From JAYUKV01 sp043764135 (lineage in GTDB: Bacteria; Patescibacteriota; JACMRA01), in NCBI GenBank assembly GCA_043764135.1, contig JAYUKV010000100.1:1-10487 (forward strand): 10,487 nucleotides of DNA. The letters are read 5' to 3'. The notes under the pieces are model-generated. The model was not told the origin of the DNA. It worked only from the letters and a program-made list of their open reading frames with translations, and searched no databases. Position 1 is the stretch's first letter; each line of letters opens with the position of its first letter. Shown here in pieces: positions 5,462 to 10,487 of the stretch. The translations under genes and the position numbers were made by a program.

Positions 5462-6688
5462 ATGACAGAATCTAAATTCACTCGAATGTTTAGACGGGAT
5501 ATGGATCCCAAACAAGTGTATTATGTCGCTCCATCTCTGGAGTGCAAATATTGCAATTCAGAAATACCTGAATTCTGGGCTAATAATTGCAATGCTTGTG
5601 GAATGGGTACTGGTGATGCTAGAATTATCTATGATGCTTCCGACTTAAATGCTCAATACATGGTTATCACTGACCCTGATCTAATAGAGCGCATGAGTAA
5701 AGAATCTGGTTGGGTGTGTACGTACCCATTAGGTACTTCAGGATCTATTTGTGAGTATGTTAATGATAGTGGTGAAGAATTCTGTTCAAATCCTATTTGT
5801 TCAGGAACACTTTTGACCTCTGGAAAAACTATTCCTTCCCGCAAAATTCAAAACGGTCAATTTTCATCAGCATCAAAAGCTGCTGGTGTAATCGACTACC
5901 TTGAAAGTTCTGCCAATCGCTCAGTTTCAATGAAAGTTTCTGGCACGCTTCCAACCAACGGACGAGTGCAAACTCATAACTTGTTTAATGGTTCTTTTAA
6001 AATTGTTGTTACTGCTGCGGCTGTAGTCGTGATTGGTTTTGGAGGTTATCAATGGATCCATCCGGTCACTATGACTGGTCAAGTCCAGAGCAAACACTGG
6101 GAAACTGTGGTTCATGTTGAAAAACTAACCCCTTCTGTTCATTCAGATTGGTCATACCCATCCAATGCTTATAACGTAACTACAACTACCGCTGTCAAAA
6201 GTTACAATAAAGTTGGCGCTGGTACTTATCACACTGAAACTGTAACAAGATACCGCAATGTGAGCGATGGTTATACAACTGAAGACTGTTCCGAAACTCG
6301 AGGTTCACTAATTGTAGTTAAGACCTGCCAAGTTCCCAAAACGAAGCAAGAATCTTACACCGATTCAATTCAGGTTGAAGATATCAAGCAAGTTCCTGTG
6401 GAAGCACCTTGGTATACTTATACAGTTGATGAGTGGAGAGCAGAGAAAGATTTACCAATGATTGGTAATGATTCTGCGATTCGTTTTCAAGATACTATCT
6501 TGGGATATGATCAAAGAAGTACCACCTCTTGTAAAGCTTCGCTTTCCACTACAGACCAAGATGGTAAAACTGTAAATGTTGGTGTTGATTGCAATCAATT
6601 TCCTACATTTCAATCTGGGGAACAGATTTCATTCCAACACAATAAGTTGGGTGCAAACTGGGGTCCTAACCACATAGATAAAAAATAA
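5462..6688 (+). CDS. Zinc-finger membrane protein with outer domain, 408 aa
   Basis: Three parts can be seen. First, a cytoplasmic zinc-binding region: C28-x2-C31 with C43-x2-C46 is a zinc ribbon, and C86, C97, C108, C113 form a second finger, with W-x-C and C-x3-N-x6-C spacing like RanBP2-type fingers but with longer gaps. Second, after a polar linker, one membrane span at about 179-198 (VVTAAAVVVIGFGGYQWI). Third, an outer domain of ~205 residues, beginning 'MTGQVQSKHWE' and including 'WSYPSNAYNV' and 'YTYTVDEW', with Cys276, 289, 357 and 377 that could form disulfides. This third part resembles a widespread uncharacterised bacterial domain joined to zinc ribbons (W-x-R-x-I...W-x-x-P-x-x-A...Y-x-Y-x-v-x-x-W). 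Function unknown; it may bind a protein or ion and anchor it at the membrane. GAGG lies 7 bases before the ATG. Confidence 0.85.
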   Translation: MTESKFTRMFRRDMDPKQVYYVAPSLECKYCNSEIPEFWANNCNACGMGTGDARIIYDASDLNAQYMVITDPDLIERMSKESGWVCTYPLGTSGSICEYVNDSGEEFCSNPICSGTLLTSGKTIPSRKIQNGQFSSASKAAGVIDYLESSANRSVSMKVSGTLPTNGRVQTHNLFNGSFKIVVTAAAVVVIGFGGYQWIHPVTMTGQVQSKHWETVVHVEKLTPSVHSDWSYPSNAYNVTTTTAVKSYNKVGAGTYHTETVTRYRNVSDGYTTEDCSETRGSLIVVKTCQVPKTKQESYTDSIQVEDIKQVPVEAPWYTYTVDEWRAEKDLPMIGNDSAIRFQDTILGYDQRSTTSCKASLSTTDQDGKTVNVGVDCNQFPTFQSGEQISFQHNKLGANWGPNHIDKK

Positions 6689-6721
6689 AGATTGACACTT
6701 AGTTAGTGTTAAGTCTAAAAC

Positions 6722-6756
6722 TCTCCTTAAGTATTATACTTAGGGAGATAATTTTT
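6722..6756 (+). terminator. Rho-independent terminator after the zinc-finger protein gene
   Basis: The arm at 6722-6733 pairs with 6737-6748 in a 12-bp stem with one T-G wobble and a 3-base loop. A short T tract (6752-6756) follows. A smaller hairpin (ACACT/AGTGT, 6696-6710) lies between it and the stop codon. Confidence 0.75.
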
Positions 6757-6766
6757 ATAAATATTT

Positions 6767-6795
6767 TTGCTAAAACCTAAATAGTATGCTAGAAT
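6767..6795 (+). promoter_or_regulatory. Promoter of the 254-aa helical protein gene
   Basis: TTGCTA (6767-6772), exactly 17 bp, then TAGAAT (6790-6795, five of six bases), with TG at 6787-6788 as an extended -10. The start at about 6802 gives a 26-base leader to the ATG at 6828. It is a well-formed sigma-70-type site. Confidence 0.65.
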
Positions 6796-6827
6796 TGGTT
6801 ACAACAGTAGGATAAAAGGAGAGTTTA

Positions 6828-7592
6828 ATGTTTCTAAAACTTTTAGATAGGTTGGTCAGAAGTAGCTTTTGTGAAGCTATTGCGGTTGGTTCAGATGGTG
6901 TTAGTGATAGCGAATCTATTCTTGGTAACCCATATTACAAGTGGAAGACACCAACTAATAACATTGAACTACTTAATAATCTATTGTTGTTAAATGGTAG
7001 TTTTATTCCAATGATTCATACATTAAATTCAGATAAATTGAGAGAAATGTTAAGTTCAGTTGAGTTTAATTCGAAGACACTCAAAGATCACAAATTTGTT
7101 TTCATGATTCTTCACATGTCTTCACATCTAACCAAATTTGCAGGGACATTCTCGCCAATTGATTTTGGTATTGACTTGATGATCACAGATTGCTTCTATC
7201 AAGATATTGATCCTGTGCTTTTTCAAGAAGGTTTTAGTTTCTTGAAACTATTGCTTCAGTATCATAATTTTGATATGGCAGTTAATTACAAAGTTCATCA
7301 TTTGTTTCTAACCTATATTTCCATAAAAACTGGTGAAGGATCTATACAATTGGAACAAGAGGTGGTTCAAGAAATTCTTGACAACCTTGAAGCTGAATCA
7401 GATACCCCCAATATTCGTCAGTATGTTATTGATGGAGGAAGAATTAAAATCGAATTTTCCAAGCATTTGGAATGGTTAGAATTTAAACAGTACTTGGTGC
7501 GAGCTAAGTATGATCCAAGGTTTGTGGCAATGTTTATTGAGGTTCCAAAGAAGATCAATAGAAAAATTAGCCCAAATTATTACAAGGATTAA
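6828..7592 (+). CDS. Hypothetical protein, 254 aa, mostly helical
   Basis: I do not recognise this protein. The ATG at 6828 has a good AGGAGAG site 4 bases upstream. The sequence is rich in Leu, Phe and His and appears helical over most of its length (NNIELLNNLLLLNG; DHKFVFMILHMSSHLTKF; PVLFQEGFSFLKLLLQYHNF). Near the end is a strand pair (QYVIDGGRIKIEF) and a helix with a basic tail (VPKKINRKIS). There is no signal peptide; the hydrophobic stretches are amphipathic rather than membrane spans. A cluster of His (H91, H96, H100, H146, H156, H157) is noticeable but forms no motif I can name. A helical-repeat scaffold is one possibility; that is inference. It has its own promoter and terminator. 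Confidence 0.75.
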   Translation: MFLKLLDRLVRSSFCEAIAVGSDGVSDSESILGNPYYKWKTPTNNIELLNNLLLLNGSFIPMIHTLNSDKLREMLSSVEFNSKTLKDHKFVFMILHMSSHLTKFAGTFSPIDFGIDLMITDCFYQDIDPVLFQEGFSFLKLLLQYHNFDMAVNYKVHHLFLTYISIKTGEGSIQLEQEVVQEILDNLEAESDTPNIRQYVIDGGRIKIEFSKHLEWLEFKQYLVRAKYDPRFVAMFIEVPKKINRKISPNYYKD

Positions 7593-7644
7593 GATCTGTT
7601 ACTGATTATTCAAATATAATCTTTTAATTTGATCATTTATCCAT

Positions 7645-7681
7645 GACCTATCAACCCATATGTTGATAGGTCTAATTTTTT
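7645..7681 (+). terminator. Rho-independent terminator after the 254-aa helical protein gene
   Basis: GACCTATCAAC (7645-7655) and GTTGATAGGTC (7662-7672) form a perfect 11-bp stem with a 6-base loop. TAA and six T (7676-7681) follow. Confidence 0.85.
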
Positions 7682-7708
7682 GACAAAGGGTGTAAGGTTT
7701 GTTAGAGC
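7680..7708 (+). promoter_or_regulatory. Promoter of the exported alpha/beta hydrolase gene
   Basis: An exact TTGACA (7680-7685) begins in the T tract of the previous terminator. It is followed after 17 bp by TAGAGC (7703-7708), a poor -10. The leader to the ATG at 7741 is about 26 bases. The first 12-13 bases resemble those of the promoter at 2597, which also serves an exported protein. Confidence 0.5.
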
Positions 7709-7740
7709 TAAGAGACTCCTCTTAGGAATTCAGAAAAAAA

Positions 7741-8928
7741 ATGAAAAATAATCGGCTATTTACGGGTTCCATGTTAGTTGCCGCTGCAATTATTTTAGGT
7801 TTTCCAGTTACAGCTTTTGTACGCTCTATTGGCAATGGAGAATTCGTTGAAGATACGAAACCCACACTAAGCCAAGCTACACTTGATGAAGGTAAGATTA
7901 GTCAAACTACTGAGACGGCTTCATCAAAAATTTTTAAACCAAATCCTAGTGACAAACCAACACTTATCAAAGTAGTTGAAGGCGGTAAACCCCTCTTCTA
8001 TCCCGTTTTTGATAAGCAACAAGGTAAGAATATTAATGTGCAAGCAACGATTATCCTACCACCTAAGTTTGATCCTAACACATACAGTAAGCCAATTGTA
8101 GTTTTAGGGCATGACGGGTTTGATGTGAAGGGAACGCCTGATTGGGACCCTGAACTTAAAGTTCTTAACTTCTTTGTTAAGAATTCTATCAGATTAGGTA
8201 ATGAAATTGCTGCTCAAGGTTCACTTGTGATTGTTCCTTCTTATAGAGGTGAAAATCTAAGCGAGGGATCTAGATCTTTGGTAGCTCATGATGTTATGGA
8301 TACAATTGCTGCAATTCGATATGTAAAAGCTAATTTACCCGCAACTAATAAATCTGTTGTTAATTTAGTTGGTACATCTAGAGGAGCCCTTACATCTGTC
8401 TTGACCGCATCTGTTTATCCAGTAAACAAAGTTATTTCTGGTTATGGGGTTCTTAAATTCGACAAATGGCTTACAACTGAAGCAAGATGTGGAAGCGATT
8501 CAAAATGTAATAGTGAAAAAAATCAAGAGTATCCTACAATTAAATCTTGGGAAAATATTCTTGATGATGAAGCGATCAAAACAGCCAAAGAAGCACATGG
8601 AGGAAAACTTCCTGCATTTACTCGCACAGCTGTTTATATCAGTCGTTTTGCTAATCCCAACACTTCTTTTTACATTGGTCAAGGCCAAAACGATAATTCA
8701 GTATTCCCTTATAACGCAACTGAATTTGCTGCCCAGCTTAAAAAGCTTGGTATCCCTCATAAACTAGACATCTACTACGGTAGTCATCAAACGCAATCAG
8801 ACGGTACTCATGGACTCTATACCAGACTCCCTAAGTACATTGATTCCTCGCAAGGTCCAAGTTTGAAGATTATGAAATCCAGTTTCGTATCTCAATCAAG
8901 CACTGAACCTTTAGACCCTACCAAGTAA
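7741..8928 (+). CDS. Exported alpha/beta hydrolase (S9/dienelactone-hydrolase-like), 395 aa
   Basis: The N-terminus (MKNNRLF, then a hydrophobic core about 8-25) is a Sec signal with a possible cut after A25 (VTA-F) or an uncleaved anchor. A low-complexity Thr/Ser/Lys linker to about residue 75 follows. The catalytic domain covers about 76-365: strand and oxyanion region 'IVVLGHDGF' (121-127), 'VPSYRGENLSEG' (165-176), 'HDVMDTIAAIRYVK' (183-196), nucleophile elbow G211-T-S213-R-G215, acid D318 in 'GQGQNDNSVF', and His349 or His357 near 'GSHQTQSDGTHG'. This order is that of prolyl-oligopeptidase/S9-like hydrolases. C250 and C256 may form a disulfide in an insert. The likely role is hydrolysis of a peptide or ester outside the cytoplasm; the substrate is unknown. 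AGGAA lies about 11 bases before the ATG. Confidence 0.85.
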   Translation: MKNNRLFTGSMLVAAAIILGFPVTAFVRSIGNGEFVEDTKPTLSQATLDEGKISQTTETASSKIFKPNPSDKPTLIKVVEGGKPLFYPVFDKQQGKNINVQATIILPPKFDPNTYSKPIVVLGHDGFDVKGTPDWDPELKVLNFFVKNSIRLGNEIAAQGSLVIVPSYRGENLSEGSRSLVAHDVMDTIAAIRYVKANLPATNKSVVNLVGTSRGALTSVLTASVYPVNKVISGYGVLKFDKWLTTEARCGSDSKCNSEKNQEYPTIKSWENILDDEAIKTAKEAHGGKLPAFTRTAVYISRFANPNTSFYIGQGQNDNSVFPYNATEFAAQLKKLGIPHKLDIYYGSHQTQSDGTHGLYTRLPKYIDSSQGPSLKIMKSSFVSQSSTEPLDPTK

Positions 8929-8933
8929 AACAA

Positions 8934-8961
8934 CAAACCTCAATTATCTAATTGAGGTTTG
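8934..8961. terminator. Shared terminator between convergent genes
   Basis: A nearly continuous inverted repeat (8934-8946 with 8949-8961) forms a stem of at least 10 bp, with AAACCTCAAT on the left and ATTGAGGTTT on the right. It lies between the plus-strand stop at 8928 and the minus-strand stop at 9001. T-rich sequence follows on both strands, so it probably stops transcription from both sides. Confidence 0.75.
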
Positions 8962-9000
8962 ATTTATTTTATTTAATTATTTGCGTATTTTATGAATTGT

Positions 9001-9330
9001 TTATCTTGATTTGTTCAAGTATTTGTTATCCATATTAAAATGTTTTCTCGTTTTGCGTTTTCGATCATCTAGTTTTACCTGCTGTAATTCTAACTTGTAG
9101 CCTTTGAACTTGGTGTTATTTAATTTATTGATTAGTTCGTCTATCTTCGTTTCATGCATGAAGATACTTACAATATTTTGATAACCTCCATATTGTGTAT
9201 CAGGGTTGAGTTGTATCGTAGTAGTATCTAAATTGATTGTTTTGGCAAATATTGCTGCAATTAAAGCAATGAAGGAGGACCGATTAATGTTTTTGTCCAA
9301 TCCTTCTATCTTAAGAGAAATTTTCGACAT
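9001..9330 (-). CDS. Hypothetical basic protein, 109 aa, RRM-like features
   Basis: I do not recognise this with certainty. The layout fits an RRM-type beta-alpha-beta-beta-alpha-beta fold: strand 'ISLKIEGL' (4-11) resembles RNP2, a helix at 18-30, a strand 'TTIQL', then 'YGGYQNIVSIF' (47-57) like a stretched RNP1, a helix 'ETKIDELINKLNN' (60-72), and a last strand 'FKGYKLELQQV' (75-85) that recalls the usual L-x-G-R-x-L-x-V end. The tail (DDRKRKTRKHF) is strongly basic, which suits RNA or DNA binding. Cyanobacteria and some other bacteria do carry single-RRM proteins, but this one has two extra residues in RNP1 and lacks its classic aromatic pattern. Promoter TTGATG-17-TATAAT at 9401-9373; no Shine-Dalgarno site before the ATG at 9330. 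Confidence 0.6.
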   Translation of the reverse strand: MSKISLKIEGLDKNINRSSFIALIAAIFAKTINLDTTTIQLNPDTQYGGYQNIVSIFMHETKIDELINKLNNTKFKGYKLELQQVKLDDRKRKTRKHFNMDNKYLNKSR

Positions 9331-9372
9331 ATTTATTTTTATGTTTTTTTATAACAAATTAGTTATGCCAAA

Positions 9373-9401
9373 ATTATACTATGTATTGCAATTGTCATCA
9401 A
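9373..9401 (-). promoter_or_regulatory. Promoter of the RRM-like gene
   Basis: Minus strand: TTGATG (9401-9396), 17 bp, then a perfect TATAAT (9378-9373). The leader to the ATG at 9330 is about 36 bases. Confidence 0.65.
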
Positions 9402-9420
9402 ATTTTGTATATTTGTTAAT

Positions 9421-9543
9421 ATGAATCAATTAGACCTATTTCCTAATTCACAAACCTCTTCGATAAATCAACCAATAAATCTAACAATCGCCATTTTGCG
9501 ATTGAATTTTATTGTGATTTTTATCATTCTTGTTGTTAATTAG
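9421..9543 (+). CDS. Possible small peptide, 40 aa, with hydrophobic C-terminus
   Basis: The frame runs from the ATG at 9421 to the TAG at 9541-9543: MNQLDLFPNSQTSSINQPI followed by a hydrophobic C-terminus (LTIAILRLNFIVIFIILVVN). This makes it a candidate single-span small membrane peptide with the N-terminus outside the span. There is no Shine-Dalgarno site. TTGCAA (9386-9391), 16 bp and TATATT (9408-9413) stand so close that the transcript would begin at or within a base of the ATG, a leaderless layout. Small size and AT-richness mean it may be chance. Confidence 0.3.
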   Translation: MNQLDLFPNSQTSSINQPINLTIAILRLNFIVIFIILVVN

Positions 9544-9565
9544 CTAAGAGATATATTGGTAATTA

Positions 9566-9594
9566 TTTACACATTTAAATTTATATCTTATAAT
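9566..9594 (+). promoter_or_regulatory. Promoter of the three-span 109-aa membrane protein; predicts a leaderless mRNA
   Basis: TTTACA (9566-9571, five of six bases), exactly 17 bp, then a perfect TATAAT (9589-9594). The usual +1, seven bases on, is the A of the ATG at 9601. The upstream TTG start at 9556 lies before this promoter and is excluded if it is used. Confidence 0.65.
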
Positions 9595-9600
9595 CATATT

Positions 9601-9930
9601 ATGTTAAATTCATTAGATTACATCTTAGTTGGAATTGGTGTTATTACACTTGTTGCATACCTTTGCTTATTTTTTTATTACTTATTTAAAGATCGACCAA
9701 AATTTATAGCATTGTTGGTATTAACTTCAATTTATATCGCCCTTGCTTTCCTATATTCTTTCTTTGTTTATATTGTTGAATTGCTATTCCCAATTAATTC
9801 ACTGTTTACTTCTATTATTGCAATTATTGGATTGTTTGTGTTAATTATCGGTATAAACACTTTATCTGGTAACAGATTAATGAGTTGGTACATTGAGTTA
9901 GAAAAAACACTTGGTAGAAAAATTAATTAA
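9601..9930 (+). CDS. Small membrane protein, 109 aa, three predicted spans
   Basis: Three clear transmembrane segments are seen at about 7-29, 35-63 and 68-88, with a 'FKDRPKF' positive loop between the first two and a basic, soluble tail (NRLMSWYIELEKTLGRKIN). The positive loop and the tail lie on opposite sides of spans two and three, so the topology is not decided by charge alone. The family is not recognised. The start at 9601 fits the promoter at 9566-9594, but there is no leader or Shine-Dalgarno site, so translation may be leaderless. It ends at a terminator shared with the convergent gene 9960-10289. It resembles the 101-aa protein at 692-997 in size and span number, but I see no sequence similarity. 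Confidence 0.7.
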   Translation: MLNSLDYILVGIGVITLVAYLCLFFYYLFKDRPKFIALLVLTSIYIALAFLYSFFVYIVELLFPINSLFTSIIAIIGLFVLIIGINTLSGNRLMSWYIELEKTLGRKIN

Positions 9931-9935
9931 TAAAT

Positions 9936-9968
9936 ATAACCAGCATTTGAGCTGGTTATCTATTTTTT
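9936..9968. terminator. Shared terminator between convergent genes
   Basis: ATAACCAGC (9936-9944) and GCTGGTTAT (9951-9959) form a perfect 9-bp stem with a 6-base loop. On the plus strand CTA and six T (9963-9968) follow. It directly abuts the minus-strand stop codon at 9960-9962, whose side is followed by an A/T-rich tail. Confidence 0.85.
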
Positions 9969-10289
9969 AAAATTTCTGTAATATTCTGTTAATTGATAGA
10001 ATATGTTAGATCCCACAGTCATAGCGCTGATCTTATCATTATGCATCCGTCTTGCTATCTGTTCTAAAGCAAGCTTGTTATACACAGGACTGCATGGTAC
10101 ATCTTTTATGATCGTTGATGATACGCAGACAACAATCAATTCTGTTTCAGAATCATACCACAGACAGTCGAGTTTTAAATCCCCAGTTACTAAATGTGTA
10201 TAACAAATTATAGTTGTATAGAATTCACAAGGCAATTGTAATCTACTTCTAGAAAGCAGTTCGATAGAATCTTGAAGACAAAGCAACAT
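9960..10289 (-). CDS. Hypothetical cysteine-rich protein, 109 aa
   Basis: An unrecognised protein with good expression signals: GAGG six bases before the ATG at 10289, and a promoter at 10357-10329. It appears to be a compact alpha/beta protein: a first helix (LLCLQDSIELLSRSRL), strands 'CEFYTTIICYTHL', 'LKLDCLWYD' and 'ELIVVCVSSTII', then a helix 'NKLALEQIARRMHN' and a C-terminal helix 'NIFYQLTEYYRNFKK'. Six Cys (4, 21, 29, 42, 55, 66) are spread over the first two thirds and form no C-x-x-C pair, so zinc binding is unlikely. There is no signal peptide. It ends within bases of the shared terminator. Confidence 0.7.
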   Translation of the reverse strand: MLLCLQDSIELLSRSRLQLPCEFYTTIICYTHLVTGDLKLDCLWYDSETELIVVCVSSTIIKDVPCSPVYNKLALEQIARRMHNDKISAMTVGSNIFYQLTEYYRNFKK

Positions 10290-10328
10290 TTATAACCTCG
10301 CAAACATAGTAATTTGAGACAATAATAA

Positions 10329-10357
10329 TTTATAAATTATTAATTAATTCTAGTCAA
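10329..10357 (-). promoter_or_regulatory. Promoter of the cysteine-rich protein gene
   Basis: Minus strand: TTGACT (10357-10352), exactly 17 bp, then TATAAA (10334-10329). Each hexamer is one base from consensus. The leader is about 33 bases. From here to the window end (10358-10487) the sequence is very AT-rich and shows no gene I can support. Confidence 0.65.
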
Positions 10358-10487
10358 AAAAAATATTTTTAATATTAGGTTAATATTTAAATTTTAGCCT
10401 ATTCACCTTTTAATTGTACAAAATAATCGAATAAAATTTATCTAGATATTGATTCTGTTATTTATCTCTTTACCCAATGGTAAAAGA

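Noticed and set aside
6692..6720. TTGACA (6692-6697), 18 bp, TAAAAC as a further promoter.
   Set aside because: It points directly into the terminator at 6722 and is about 130 bases from the next gene, which has a better promoter at 6767-6795.
9206..9424. Plus-strand open frame of 72 codons, beginning with a GGAGG-like stretch internally (9271-9279).
   Set aside because: It is largely antisense to the RRM-like gene and would run through that gene's promoter; no plus promoter fits.
10003..10203. Plus-strand open frame of 66 codons.
   Set aside because: It is opposite the minus-strand 109-aa gene, which has a good Shine-Dalgarno site and promoter.
10442..10486. Open minus-strand frame of 14 codons entering from the right edge and ending at 10442.
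   Set aside because: It is too short to judge and shows no recognisable residues.

Overview
The window is AT-rich bacterial DNA carrying mostly small, single-gene transcription units of accessory character. The organism cannot be named from sequence alone. Sigma-70-type promoters, Shine-Dalgarno sites, rho-independent terminators, cleavable signal peptides and the start of an IS630-type transposase all say bacterium. A low-GC cyanobacterium, or a plasmid or genomic island of one, is my best guess, held weakly. No rRNA, tRNA, CRISPR array, replication or conjugation gene was found.

Left part (1-2578), all on the minus strand: the first 11 codons of an IS630-family transposase running off the left edge; an unrecognised 148-aa protein; a 101-aa, three-span membrane protein; then a group of three unrecognised genes of 260, 60 and 75 aa (listed left to right; transcription runs the other way).

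Central part (2657-8928), all on the plus strand: seven genes in a row, nearly all with their own promoter and a strong terminator. They encode a small exported protein, a 49-aa basic protein, a probable permuted papain-like (NlpC/LRAT/YiiX-type) protein, an SGNH hydrolase of the MsAcT-like type with an altered GDS motif, a zinc-finger protein with one membrane span and an outer domain, an unrecognised helical protein, and an exported alpha/beta hydrolase. A tight divergent promoter region at 2597-2657 separates the two parts.

Right part (9001-10289): mixed strands and small genes. These are a minus-strand 109-aa protein with RRM-like features, a possible 40-aa peptide, a 109-aa three-span membrane protein whose mRNA looks leaderless, and a cysteine-rich 109-aa protein on the minus strand. 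Convergent neighbours share terminators.

Most genes are preceded by a -35 hexamer equal or close to TTGACA, often exact, at 16-18 bp from a weaker -10. Two enzymes (SGNH, alpha/beta hydrolase) and one probable cysteine hydrolase sit among proteins with export or membrane signals, so a cell-surface or envelope role for part of the block is plausible. Separate transcription of each gene argues against one tightly coupled operon.
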